In this document: positions 27,814 to 37,110 of the stretch, in pieces
Layout: each line of letters starts with the position of its first letter
Position numbering within the stretch: position 1 is the first letter of the stretch
Source of the DNA: JAGVSR01 sp964458265
GTDB lineage: Bacteria > Pseudomonadota > Alphaproteobacteria > Rhizobiales > Hyphomicrobiaceae
DNA length: 64,000 nt
Assembly: GCA_964458265.1 (NCBI GenBank)
Contig: CAYWIF010000008.1
Location: forward strand, 27,794 to 91,793
Direction of reading: 5' to 3'
Made by a program: the position numbers and the translations under genes
The notes under the pieces: generated by a model
Database searches by the model: none
The model's input: only the letters and a program-made list of their open reading frames with translations
What the model was told of the DNA's origin: nothing

Positions 27814-27821
27814 GTCCGGGC

Positions 27822-28667
27822 CTAACCCGGGAATGGAACAACTGTCTGGCGCTGCGTGCCAAGGCCATCAATGGTCAGTTCCATGACGTCGCCGGCCTTC
27901 AAGTATTGCGGCGGTTTCATGCCGGAACCGACGCCCGGTGGTGTGCCTGTCGTGATCACGTCGCCGGCTTCGAGCACACAGAACTGCGTGATGTAGGCGA
28001 CAAGATACGGGACAGAAAAGATCATGGTCGAGGTCGAGCCCTGTTGGCGGGACTCGCCGTTGATCTTCAGCTCCATGGCGAGATTCGAAGGATCAATGGC
28101 GTCGGCGGTAACGAGCCATGGACCAAGCGGACCGAACGTTTCGGCGCACTTGCCCTTCATCCATTGTCCGTTGCGCTTCATCTGAAAGCGCCGCTCTGAG
28201 ACATCGTTGCAGATCGCGTAGCCCGCCACGTAGTCCATCGCATCTTTCTCTTCAACGTAGCGGGCCCGCTTGCCCATCACGAAGGCGATCTCGAGTTCCC
28301 AATCCATGCGATCGGAGTTCTTCGGATAGAGGACGTCGTCGTAGGGGCCGCAAATGCAGTTGCCGAGTTTGTTGAAGAGGATGGGCTCAGTGGGAATTTC
28401 CTGGCCAGTCTCGCGGGCATGGTCGGCGTAGTTGAGGCCGACGGCGATGAAGCTCCAGGGACGCGAGACGGGCGGGCCCAGGCGCACGCCTTCTGGTGCG
28501 AAGGGCAGAGATGCGGGATCAAGAGCGCGAAGGCGGTCCAAGGTCTCTTTGCCTAGTGTAGCGCCACCGATGTCGGGCACATGCGCCGAGAGATCGCGGA
28601 TTTTTCCCGCAGTATCGATCAGGCCGGGCATCTCGGCCCCTGCGTTTCCGAACCTCACCAGCTTCAT
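27822..28667 (-). CDS. fumarylacetoacetate hydrolase family protein
   Basis: 281 residues. The start MKLVRFGN is the usual family N-terminus and has GGGGGAAA upstream; the frame is open for 33 more codons without family similarity. Metal ligands of the FAH fold are present: Glu pair and Asp in the block MDWELEIAFVMGK, and the GTPPGVGSGMKPP loop near the C-terminus. The family includes 2-keto-acid hydratases, acylpyruvases and 2,4-diketo hydrolases; the substrate cannot be told from the sequence. Confidence 0.9.
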   Translation of the reverse strand: MKLVRFGNAGAEMPGLIDTAGKIRDLSAHVPDIGGATLGKETLDRLRALDPASLPFAPEGVRLGPPVSRPWSFIAVGLNYADHARETGQEIPTEPILFNKLGNCICGPYDDVLYPKNSDRMDWELEIAFVMGKRARYVEEKDAMDYVAGYAICNDVSERRFQMKRNGQWMKGKCAETFGPLGPWLVTADAIDPSNLAMELKINGESRQQGSTSTMIFSVPYLVAYITQFCVLEAGDVITTGTPPGVGSGMKPPQYLKAGDVMELTIDGLGTQRQTVVPFPG

Positions 28668-28806
28668 TTCAATTTCCCCCCAGCGTTGTGTCGCTGCACG
28701 GGATACCGGCACAGCGATGCTTTCGAAATCGGGAAACTCCATGCGCGAAAATAGGCCGTCACGCAAGCGACGGGGCGCGGCCGGAGCGGCGCGGTCAAGG
28801 CGCGTG

Positions 28807-31296
28807 TCAGGGTTGGAGGAGATTGCGTGATATTTCGTCGCCCGCGGTCAGTTTGCGCAGTGTCCCTGTGACACCGGCGACCGGCACACTCGGAGCAGGT
28901 GAGCGCGGTGGCAACAAGTGATTTTGAGGATTCTCGCGTGCATGGGTTTTCAGGTCGTCGAGGAGGACTTCCAACAATGGTGTTGCGACTTGCGCCGCGT
29001 GCAGCGACGTCGCCCAGGGCTCATTCGCGGAGCCGGTGCCGACGAGTACGACGTAGCTATAGGCGGCCCCGTTGGAGAACTGCAGACCGCCCGTCGTCCA
29101 GACATCGACGGTCGAATTAGGGTCTGTCGTGACCTGCGTTCCGGTTTTCGCGAAGTGGAAGCGCAGGTCGTTGCGCCGCGCGGCACACCAATGGGAGAGT
29201 GCGCGCAGCGTGCCGGCCGGCTTGCGGCCCGTTGTGTAGCAAAGGGGGGCTTCCAGCAACGAGCGGACTAGGGGCACCGCCTCCGGCTTAAGCACATCCG
29301 ACGGGATGACGCCGGTGGCTCGCGGGCCGGATGCTGCAGCAGCGGCGTCGCGGCTCGTGAAGTCAAAGGATTTGACGAGTGTGGGCAGCTTGACCGGCGT
29401 GTGACCGCGTTTCAGCATGGCAGACAAGACGACCGAAGACATCATGTGTACGCGCCGGGGGCTGCCGGAGATTTGGCCGAGCACCACGGCAGTGGAGGGC
29501 GGTACGCTATGCCCCACTGCATCGGGCGGCGGCATCGTGAAGCCCAATCGATCGATGATCTTTTGCACGCGCGACTGCCCGACGAGCGCCGTGCGATTGA
29601 TGAGCGGTGAATTGAGCGAGCAAGCAAAAGCGACGACAGCGCGGCGACCGCTACGTGCAATGCCGCCTCTGGCGCATGTCTCGAGGCCCGCCTCCGGTGC
29701 TTGCGTGTCGAGATAGGGGGTGTTGATGGTGTCGCGCATGGTGTTGGCGATGGCGACGGCGGCGATGATTTTGCCGGTCGAGGCGATCATCCGCGGATCG
29801 TTTTCGGGTTCGTAGAGGCCGGTCAACGGGTTACGCGCGACCGAGGCGCCAAAATAAGCCGCGGTTTCGCCGGTCTCGAAGTAGCGAACGATGTCGCCTT
29901 TGTGGTCGGCGGCGACGACGACGACATTGGGCAGCTTGTTGTCGTCGTCGGCGCGCGCGGGATTAACCGTATATCCGGCCGTGATCCTTGAGCGCTCGAT
30001 TTGATCGATGCGGGCAAGAGCGACCGTCACCTTGGAACCGAATCGGAGGTTTTCCACCGTGTCGAGCGTGGTCGAAACGCCCCGGACGTAGGAGCGCCAC
30101 GAAAACCCATAGGTCTGCTTCATCTCCTCGCGGATGCCGAATCTGGCCGACGGCATCAGTGCGTTGGCGCGGATCACGGGATTGGCTTGCGCGCGGGCGG
30201 CAAGCGCTGGCGCAAACTTGTCGAGCGCTTCCTGCAGGCGCGGGCGAACCTTCGGATCAGGAGGACCGCCGGCGAGACCGACGAGTTCGAACACGATATC
30301 GGACTTGGTCTTTTCGTCTGCTATCAGTTTCTCGGCACAGGTCCGCGCGCGTACCTCAGTGATGTAGCGCCAGCGGTCGAGGCGGACCTCGTTCAACTTC
30401 GCACTCCCGGGCATGAGGATGATCGGCTTGTTCACGGCCGACGCGAGGACCATCTGCTCGGCAATCGTCAGTTCGCCAGCTTCCTTGCCGAACACGATAC
30501 GGCTCGTGACTTCCACGCCATGAAGGGGCGATCCGCCGGTGCGCTGCGCCAGCCAAATATGATTGGCCGCCCACTGCTTGAGCGCCGTGTCCCCGTTCTC
30601 AGTCAACACGCGATAGACGACGGGCGCCAGCCACCACTCACCGAACTTGCGGCGCAGTTTCGTCAGGCCGCTTTCGCTGACGTCGGGCGGCGTCTTGTAA
30701 ATGACGCGCACGAACTGCATCGGCAATGTCGAACCGCCCACTCCGATGCTCGGGCGCCGTGCAGCAATCGTGCGGCGAATCGACGACAGCGGGATTTTCA
30801 ACACACCCAGAAGATCGATGCCGAAGGGATTGAGCCACGTGCCGAGGTTGCGGTCTTCGTGGTAGACGAGGCACTTCCAATAGTATTCCGGGACATTGCG
30901 GACCGGGATCGATTTGTGGTCGGGATTGGCGGTGTAATCCCCATAGTCAATCGACCGATCCGTGTAATTCACGTCGCGGACGCTATCGAGGCGGGGATCG
31001 AACGTGCCCACGAAGCCGCCGCGCCGGTCGTAAATGGCGGTCGCGATCCAGCGCTCGGCGTCGTACCTCAGTTTGTCGGAGATGGTATAAGCCCCGGTGA
31101 TGGCGCGGACGGGGGCAACGACATAAACGAGACACAATGCGAAGAGGACATAGGCAAAGGCGGCAATTACGGGGTACCGCAGCGGACCCAGGCGAGGGTT
31201 GAAAGCAACCCATTCGGTCAGAAACCGCAGCACCATGACCGGCAAGCGGGACACGGTCTCAAGCAGCGCAGTAAGGAATTTGATGATAGTTCCCAT
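28807..31296 (-). CDS. class A penicillin-binding-protein-like transglycosylase/transpeptidase
   Basis: 829 residues from ATG 31296 (GTG 31332 also possible). One N-terminal membrane helix (PVIAAFAYVLFALCLVYVV) is followed by a GT51 glycosyltransferase domain: HEDRNLGTWLNPFGID (about 143-160) and GGSTLPMQ match the two key motifs of PBP1, although the first is atypical. The transpeptidase half has STGK (about 505), SLN and KTGT (about 716), the SxxK, SxN and KTG triad. So both activities look intact. The protein is not an obvious PBP1a or 1c; the unusual first motif and a short tail set it apart. Role: peptidoglycan polymerisation and cross-linking in the periplasm. Confidence 0.85.
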   Translation of the reverse strand: MGTIIKFLTALLETVSRLPVMVLRFLTEWVAFNPRLGPLRYPVIAAFAYVLFALCLVYVVAPVRAITGAYTISDKLRYDAERWIATAIYDRRGGFVGTFDPRLDSVRDVNYTDRSIDYGDYTANPDHKSIPVRNVPEYYWKCLVYHEDRNLGTWLNPFGIDLLGVLKIPLSSIRRTIAARRPSIGVGGSTLPMQFVRVIYKTPPDVSESGLTKLRRKFGEWWLAPVVYRVLTENGDTALKQWAANHIWLAQRTGGSPLHGVEVTSRIVFGKEAGELTIAEQMVLASAVNKPIILMPGSAKLNEVRLDRWRYITEVRARTCAEKLIADEKTKSDIVFELVGLAGGPPDPKVRPRLQEALDKFAPALAARAQANPVIRANALMPSARFGIREEMKQTYGFSWRSYVRGVSTTLDTVENLRFGSKVTVALARIDQIERSRITAGYTVNPARADDDNKLPNVVVVAADHKGDIVRYFETGETAAYFGASVARNPLTGLYEPENDPRMIASTGKIIAAVAIANTMRDTINTPYLDTQAPEAGLETCARGGIARSGRRAVVAFACSLNSPLINRTALVGQSRVQKIIDRLGFTMPPPDAVGHSVPPSTAVVLGQISGSPRRVHMMSSVVLSAMLKRGHTPVKLPTLVKSFDFTSRDAAAAASGPRATGVIPSDVLKPEAVPLVRSLLEAPLCYTTGRKPAGTLRALSHWCAARRNDLRFHFAKTGTQVTTDPNSTVDVWTTGGLQFSNGAAYSYVVLVGTGSANEPWATSLHAAQVATPLLEVLLDDLKTHARENPQNHLLPPRSPAPSVPVAGVTGTLRKLTAGDEISRNLLQP

Positions 31297-31449
31297 AGGC
31301 CTAGCCGAAAGCGGCAGCGGACGCCGTGCCACCCGACACCTGCCTCATCCCTCCGTAGCTCCCGTTTATGGCGGGGCCTCGGCCCGTTTGCGGCCCAGCG
31401 GTGTCGTTGTCGCGCCGCAACAGGGCCTTTCCGGTGGCCGTAAAGCCAT

Positions 31450-31474
31450 GGAATATCCGGCCAACAACCTCGTT
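31450..31474 (+). promoter_or_regulatory. ECF-type promoter of the sigma/anti-sigma pair
   Basis: GGAAT-N16-CGTT lies 33 bases upstream of the sigma factor start. It resembles the -35 GGAAC and -10 CGTT pattern read by general-stress ECF (EcfG-type) sigma factors in alphaproteobacteria. It could be recognised by the product itself or by the general stress sigma factor. Only the sequence match supports this. Confidence 0.5.
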
Positions 31475-31506
31475 CTCATGGCGAAGCGCCGCGGAGAGGG
31501 CAGTCC

Positions 31507-32049
31507 GTGACGGAAGATGTACGGGCCCGAATGATCGAATTCCTGCCGCGTCTGCGCAGGTTCGCGTTCGCGCTCACGAGAAACATGGATCAGGCCGACG
31601 ACCTCGTTCAGGACACGTGCGAGCGTGCACTCTCGCGTCTGGATCAGTGGGAGCCGGGTACAAAGCTCGAGAGTTGGATGTATCGAATCGCGCAAAATAT
31701 CTGGCTCGACCGCAAGCGTTCCGAGAAGGTTCGCGGTTCATCCTTCGACATCGACGAAGCGGTGGGGCTGATGGGTGAGGATGGCCGGACCGTGACCGAG
31801 AACCGATTAACACTCGCCGCTGTCAGCAAGGGGATGGACCAGCTACCGCCGGATCAGCAGGTGCTCGTCGCCATGGTTTGTGTCGATGGTCTTTCCTACA
31901 AGGACGCAGCTTCAATACTCAACGTACCGATCGGGACCGTGATGAGCCGACTCTCGCGGGCCCGGCAGGCCCTCTACCAACATATCGCCGCCGATGGCGG
32001 TTCCCTCAGCCCCCAATTCCAGGAGCGCCTCAATGGTTCACGTTCCTGA
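31507..32049 (+). CDS. ECF RNA polymerase sigma factor
   Basis: 180 residues from a GTG start with GGAGAGGG upstream. Region 2 is seen at residues 10-80 (FALTRNMDQADDLVQDTCERAL and SWMYRIAQNIWLDRKR), region 4 at 110-165 (LSYKDAASILNVPIGTVMSRLSRARQAL). The two-domain length fits an extracytoplasmic-function factor. Its stop overlaps the start of an anti-sigma gene by 17 bases, so they are expressed together. It is not beside nepR/phyR and is unlikely to be EcfG itself. Confidence 0.92.
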   Translation: MTEDVRARMIEFLPRLRRFAFALTRNMDQADDLVQDTCERALSRLDQWEPGTKLESWMYRIAQNIWLDRKRSEKVRGSSFDIDEAVGLMGEDGRTVTENRLTLAAVSKGMDQLPPDQQVLVAMVCVDGLSYKDAASILNVPIGTVMSRLSRARQALYQHIAADGGSLSPQFQERLNGSRS

Positions 32050-32833
32050 CGAACTCATCATGGCCTATGCCGACCGGCAGGTATCTTCGGAAGAGAAGGC
32101 CTGGCTGGAAAGCATTCTCGCAGTGGACCCCGCGGTCCGCGCGCGGCTCGACGTGTTTCTTGCCACCGGCCCAGGTCAGTTCTCGCCGTTCGACCCGATT
32201 CTTTCGGCGCCGGTTCCGGATCGTCTGATCGCAACAGTGATGGGCACGAAGCCCGAACGTAAAGCACCGGTCCAGCACGAGAGCCTGTTTGAGCGCTTTT
32301 TCCCTAATGGCTTATGGCAAGCACCGGCGTTCGGTTATGCTGCGGCGCTTCTCGTGGGCGTCGGCATCGGCTCGGTTCTCCTGTCGGCACCCAACGCCGA
32401 AGTGCCCTTGATGGTAGCGGATCGCGATGGTTTTGTGGCCTCCGGGCGACTGCAGGTGGCGCTCAATGGCGAAACTTCCGGAAACCGGAAACTCGTCAGC
32501 GAAGGTGACATCCGGCCCTTACTGACGGTACGCGACGGGCAGGGGCGTATCTGCCGGCAATATGAAATCGTTGGACGGACGAAGGGGCCGCAGGGTCTTG
32601 CGTGCCGCGAGGCGACCGGCAATTGGCGCATCACGGTCCTGACCGGCGGCGAGGCGGGCGCTTCCGCGCGGAGTGTCAGCCAGGGTCAGGACGACATGCT
32701 CGGCAGCGTGGTCGGCGCTGCAATCAAGAGCTTGCCGTCGCACAGTGAACTCTCGGCTGCCGAGGAACTCTATCTCATCGAAAACGGCTGGTCCGGAGTT
32801 CCGGCCGTCGAGCCAAACGGCTCGGGAAATTGA
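32033..32833 (+). CDS. membrane anti-sigma factor
   Basis: 266 residues, start ATG 32033 after AGGAG inside the sigma gene. The cytoplasmic N-terminus begins VPDELIMAYADRQVSSEEKAWLE, the helical anti-sigma pattern found with ECF factors, but the zinc-binding HxxxCxxC motif is absent. One membrane helix follows (APAFGYAAALLVGVGIGSVLL, about 103-124), then an exported C-terminal domain with two cysteines (RICRQYE, LACREA) that could sense redox or envelope stress. A hairpin without T run (32832-32857) follows the stop. Confidence 0.85.
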   Translation: MVHVPDELIMAYADRQVSSEEKAWLESILAVDPAVRARLDVFLATGPGQFSPFDPILSAPVPDRLIATVMGTKPERKAPVQHESLFERFFPNGLWQAPAFGYAAALLVGVGIGSVLLSAPNAEVPLMVADRDGFVASGRLQVALNGETSGNRKLVSEGDIRPLLTVRDGQGRICRQYEIVGRTKGPQGLACREATGNWRITVLTGGEAGASARSVSQGQDDMLGSVVGAAIKSLPSHSELSAAEELYLIENGWSGVPAVEPNGSGN

Positions 32834-33143
32834 TGCGGCGTCTGGAATAGCCGCATCGTCCGCGCGTTTTCAAATCGTTCTCTGCTCCCTGAGACAGACC
32901 CCCGGTGAAAGGTCCGGACCGCCCCGAAGGATCTTAACCGGCGGACTGTCGAATAGGAGACTTGGTGCTCACTCCAGTTGGAGCTTTCCCGCACGGGTTC
33001 CGACTGGGGCGACACCAAGACGGGGGTAGGCCTAACCGCCCTCCTGGCCGCTCCCCGATGCGAGGCCCGTCCCGCGCTGAACCGGAAGCCCCCGCTGCCG
33101 GCCGGATTGCGGGCGGGTCTCAATTCGTTTCAGACTCGCTTCG

Positions 33144-33179
33144 CTTGAGACTGGGTTTGAGACTGGGCTTGAGACTGGC
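33144..33179. repeat. three tandem 12-base repeats
   Basis: Three adjoining copies of (C/T)TTGAGACTGG(G/C): 33144-33155, 33156-33167 and 33168-33179. A related partial copy (AGACTCGCTTCG) lies just before. It sits in a stretch without clear genes; purpose unknown. Confidence 0.8.
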
Positions 33180-33292
33180 CCAGAAGATTTGTGCCACGAG
33201 TTTTTGCAAGCGCCATGGATCGCGCCAAGACGTGCGCCGACGTCGTTCGCTAACGCGCGAACAGCACGCGGAAACAACACGCACCAGACCGG

Positions 33293-33385
33293 TCAGAACG
33301 CGTTCAGCAGAACGAAGAGACCGATACCGACCGCCGGTCCCAGCATCGAGGCTAGAACCAGCATCAAAAACGACTTACCTACCAT
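33293..33385 (-). CDS. possible 30-residue membrane peptide
   Basis: A reading frame of 30 codons starting at ATG 33385: a short basic N-terminus (MVGKSF), then about 22 uncharged, mostly hydrophobic residues (LMLVLASMLGPAVGIGLFVL) and NAF. The composition is that of a single membrane helix. A weak GGGG lies upstream. Too short to be sure; similar mini membrane proteins occur in alphaproteobacteria. Confidence 0.35.
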   Translation of the reverse strand: MVGKSFLMLVLASMLGPAVGIGLFVLLNAF

Positions 33386-33685
33386 AACACGCAACCCCGC
33401 ACGCAAATGCCGATCCTCAATCGGCTCTCATTCAAGTCTCCCGGCGCTTCCCCAAACGCTTCGAGACTTCCGTGCCGCGACGTGTCCACGCCCTGTCACA
33501 CCGCAGCTCACAAAATCTTTACACGGGAAAAAATCTTTCGGATCGGCCTTTCCTCACTTTAGCCATTATGTGATCTCGCGAGGGCGAACGTGATGACGCA
33601 CTGCACAAAAAGCCGTTGCCGCGGAGTTAACCCGCTGACGGCCCTCAGTTAAAGGCGGACGATCGATAGGACGCGCCGTTGAATG

Positions 33686-36600
33686 TTAGCGCACGTCGAA
33701 GAGTCTAAGCTGCTTTTCGTCTTGGCCCTTGGTCTCATGCGCCAGTTGTTCGATGCGGTCGAACGGCACCTGCTCGGCCTCAATGAGTGAGCGTTGTGCC
33801 TTCATCGCGCGCACATGCCCTTCCTGCACGAGGTGGAATTCACCGACCGTCTGATGGGGCAGTACGGCGGCGGGATCGAGCCCGCTTTCGCTCTGGAATG
33901 CAGCCTTCAATTTGCGCAGAGCGGTGTCTTCGCGGACGCGCCCGATGAACCAACTCGTGATCTGGTCGCGGCTCTTGTAATCGAGGTCGCCCGGCGACTG
34001 GGTCGCGAGCATGAGGCCGAGGCCAGCGGATCGCGCACGCTTCAGGAGCGACTGGAGCGGTTCTGCCGTCGCGGGCTTGGCGTTGGCTGGAATATAGAGG
34101 TCGGCTTCGTCGAACATGACGACGGCCTGCAGTTCGTCGTTCGGATTGCGCTGGCAGAAGCGCAGCGCTTCGGAGAGGAACTGCGAGACCCAGAACAGGA
34201 TGTTCTCGTTGTCGCCGAGGAAACCTGTGTAGATGATCGACAGGCGCGTGCGGCCATCGCGCGCAAACGGCCCCAAGCCGAGCAGGCTCTCCATGCGCAG
34301 GCTCTCGCCGCCGCCCTCGAAGAGAGCGGAGTTTCGATGACGCAAGCTGTCGAGCTGGGCGACGAGATCGCGGCGGATCTTGCCCGAAGGGTCCATCCGC
34401 TGCGTCAAATCGGTGAGTTCGGGATCCTCGTCTTCGAGAAGCGCGATGAGGTCGGCCAGCGTGACTTCGCGGCTGTAGCGCGTGCCCAGGATACGCAGGG
34501 CCACCGACAACGTGCCCGACTGTTTCTGATGTGTCGCCGAATTCTTCAGATGCAGCATCTCGCCGAGCGCGGCGGACGAGAGATTGGCCAGCAACTGCTG
34601 CTCGTGTTCGGGCAGTTCGTTGATGCCATTGGGCAGCAACGTGATCGAGATCGGGCGGCCGGATGCGCGACCGGGCGTGTAGACTGCAACATCGATCGCA
34701 TCGGCCAGCTTTTCACGCTCACCGCGGCGTTCGGTGAATTCGTCGTCATTGGCGCGCCAAACATCGGGATTGGCGTAGGAGCACAGATCGCCCTTACGAT
34801 CGAGCAGAACGGCCGGTATGCCCTGTAGCAGAAGCTGTTCGATCAGACAGAGCGCGAGCGTCGTCTTGCCCGAACCGGAGCCGCCGAGCACGGCGGCATG
34901 ACGCTTCAGAACGTCCTTGTTGAGCGTGATGGGCTTGGCGCGGCCGCCGTTTTCGCGGCCGGCGAGGATTGAGCCGGCACTGCCGTTCTCGTCGAGGATG
35001 ACCGACAGGGGAAGTTGTTCGTCGTTGGCGGGAACGGGGTCGCTGTCGCCGTCCGCCCACGCGGTCGTCCAGCCGCCGGGAGCAGTTTCGGCCGACGGCG
35101 TGAGTGCGCCATGCTGCACGGACGCAGTGGAAGCCGTGTCGGCTGCTTTGCCGTCCGGTTTGGTTGCACGCGGCAGGCTGCGCCCCAGGAGATCCAAGCG
35201 GAGCAGCTGAATGATCACCAGTATATTCGAGAGCAGACGCGCATCCTCGAACCACGCGGCAAAGCCGGTATCCTGACGGTGGTGCGCGTGGAATTCGCGC
35301 ACCGTCATCACGCGCTCCCAATCGGGAATGGGAACGATAATCTGGCGGCCGCCGCTTTCGCGGAACTTGCGCATCGCCTGCGCAGTCTGGTTCTTGCCGT
35401 TGGGCGGAAAATCGGATGCCCGGAGCATGAAGCAGGCCTTACCGGCCATCGCGGTCAGAACCTTGTCGAGCTGACGCTTGAGGCCGCCGCCCTGTGTTTT
35501 GCGATTGCAGAGGAAGACACGCGCTTCGGCGGCGTGGCCGGTGGACTTGTGGCGAATGACAAGATCGAATGCCGGCAGATCGTCGGACAGGTCGAGCCGG
35601 TTGGCCGCGAAAACGATGTCGCCTGCCCATTCGTCCTTGGCCAACTGAAGTCCGGCGATCAAGATGTCGAGGATTTCCTGGTCGTCCGACGGGATCTCGG
35701 CTTCCGACGCATTCTGGAACCGCTCCCACATCTCGCGGTAGTCCATCGGCGAGGCTGAACCGCGCGAACCGCTATTTTCGCTGTCGCCGAAAATGCCGCC
35801 GAGGACGGAAGCCAGCGTCGATGCCCAGCCGCCAGCGTGCTCGTCCCGTTCCTCGGGTTCACTGGTAACTTTTTCGCGCAGGCGAGATTGGGCATGTTCA
35901 AGGAGGCGTCGCGTGGAGAGGCCGCCGAATTCCTCGAAGAACTGCGGGCCGAAGAACTGTGTCGGATCGGGAAACGCCAGGCCCGCCGATTTGGTATCGG
36001 CTTCGTGCTGAAGGCGCTTTGCTATGATGAGGCGCGCTTCCTCGGCCGTGCGGCTTTCCAACAGCGCGACAGGACCCGACTTTTCGATGCGATCGAGATA
36101 GGATTGGGGGAGCGCGCCGCGAACCTGACCGTAGAAGTCGTCGAGACAGGAGATAATGACGATCGCGTTCGACAGGCGGTTGGCGATCTGGATGAGGTCG
36201 CGGACGGCCTTCTGAAACCGCTCTTCGGCGTCGTCGAAAAAGCGAAGGTCTTCGACCTGATCGATGGCGAAAACGAGCGCCGATTTCTCAACCGTCCAGA
36301 TGAGTTTGCCGAGCGACGTGATGATTTCGAAAGCCCGGTCTTCGCCGGAATTCGGGTCGAGTGCGGCTACGGCCTGATGTGCCAAAGGCGTCAATTGGCG
36401 GCCGTTCAGGTATTGGCGGACGCGCTGGTCGATGCGCGGATCGCGGCGTTCGAGGTACAGCAGCGCGCGGACGATGTTGATATCGAGATCTTCGTTGGCA
36501 AGCTTGGGTGAGGACACGATGTCGTCGGCGAGCCGCAAAACGAGGCGCGCGAGTTCGTCCTCATCGAGGGCAGCTTCGCGGAGGTGTTCGAGGTCTTTGG

Positions 36601-37069
36601 CGGCGAGTACGGCGCGATCCGTGACGAGTTTGGTCGTGAGCCGGGTAAGTGCGCTCTCGCCCGGTTCGTCGGGATCGTAGGATTTTTCCAGAGAATGGAC
36701 GAGCCGGCGGAGGAAGTATTCCGCGTAGTTGGCGATGTCGGGCGTCATCTGCGCGTAGCCGAAGTAGGCTGCGCCCGTGCGATGCGATGATGTGCGCAGG
36801 GCACGCAGGAGATGCGTCTTGCCGGCGCCCGACTGGCCGTGGAACAGCAGGATGCGCGCCTGGTTCGCAGCACCCTTGCCGGAGCCGACCGAGCGGAGCG
36901 TTTCGGTGAATTTCAGGCGGGCCTTGGAATGGACTTCGCCGACGTCGACCGGATCGGCGCGCCAGATGTCGTCTTCCCACGTGATCGAATGCTCGAACGC
37001 ATGGGCGAGCTCATCGGCGGACCAGTCCTTGGCATCGGCTTTCATCGTGTTTTTTGCAGTCAAACCCAT
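33686..37069 (-). CDS. double ATPase: AAA/ORC-like N-terminus fused to HerA-like C-terminus
   Basis: About 1127 residues. The start at 37069 has GAGGT nine bases upstream; ATG 37078 touches the same signal too closely. Counting from ATG 37078, the N-terminal ATPase has Walker A GQSGAGKT (81-88) and Walker B ALVFAIDQVEDL (267-278). A middle part (about 460-620) reads like a restriction-endonuclease-like or docking domain but lacks a clear active site. The C-terminal ATPase is HerA/VirB4-like: GGSGSGKT (732-739), LLDRKGDL (758), VVMFDEADLYIP (986-997) and LMLATQSPGDLDY (1022). HerA-type ATPases pump DNA and often work with nucleases in repair or defence. The upstream partner gene (37111-38238) is on the same strand, 41 bases away. 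Function unknown. Confidence 0.75.
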   Translation of the reverse strand: MGLTAKNTMKADAKDWSADELAHAFEHSITWEDDIWRADPVDVGEVHSKARLKFTETLRSVGSGKGAANQARILLFHGQSGAGKTHLLRALRTSSHRTGAAYFGYAQMTPDIANYAEYFLRRLVHSLEKSYDPDEPGESALTRLTTKLVTDRAVLAAKDLEHLREAALDEDELARLVLRLADDIVSSPKLANEDLDINIVRALLYLERRDPRIDQRVRQYLNGRQLTPLAHQAVAALDPNSGEDRAFEIITSLGKLIWTVEKSALVFAIDQVEDLRFFDDAEERFQKAVRDLIQIANRLSNAIVIISCLDDFYGQVRGALPQSYLDRIEKSGPVALLESRTAEEARLIIAKRLQHEADTKSAGLAFPDPTQFFGPQFFEEFGGLSTRRLLEHAQSRLREKVTSEPEERDEHAGGWASTLASVLGGIFGDSENSGSRGSASPMDYREMWERFQNASEAEIPSDDQEILDILIAGLQLAKDEWAGDIVFAANRLDLSDDLPAFDLVIRHKSTGHAAEARVFLCNRKTQGGGLKRQLDKVLTAMAGKACFMLRASDFPPNGKNQTAQAMRKFRESGGRQIIVPIPDWERVMTVREFHAHHRQDTGFAAWFEDARLLSNILVIIQLLRLDLLGRSLPRATKPDGKAADTASTASVQHGALTPSAETAPGGWTTAWADGDSDPVPANDEQLPLSVILDENGSAGSILAGRENGGRAKPITLNKDVLKRHAAVLGGSGSGKTTLALCLIEQLLLQGIPAVLLDRKGDLCSYANPDVWRANDDEFTERRGEREKLADAIDVAVYTPGRASGRPISITLLPNGINELPEHEQQLLANLSSAALGEMLHLKNSATHQKQSGTLSVALRILGTRYSREVTLADLIALLEDEDPELTDLTQRMDPSGKIRRDLVAQLDSLRHRNSALFEGGGESLRMESLLGLGPFARDGRTRLSIIYTGFLGDNENILFWVSQFLSEALRFCQRNPNDELQAVVMFDEADLYIPANAKPATAEPLQSLLKRARSAGLGLMLATQSPGDLDYKSRDQITSWFIGRVREDTALRKLKAAFQSESGLDPAAVLPHQTVGEFHLVQEGHVRAMKAQRSLIEAEQVPFDRIEQLAHETKGQDEKQLRLFDVR

Positions 37070-37110
37070 GCGACCCATACCTCGATGCGCGCCTCACAAA
37101 CGGCCGCGCT

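Larger units (their letters stand above)
32858..33685. other. about 830-base gene-poor stretch
   Basis: No gene of normal size is convincing here; the open frames are short and overlap in all phases. It holds a triple 12-base tandem repeat (33144-33179) and one possible 30-residue membrane peptide gene on the minus strand (33293-33385), listed separately. The region between the sigma/anti-sigma pair and the ATPase unit may be a relic or contain RNA genes I cannot see. Confidence 0.5.
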
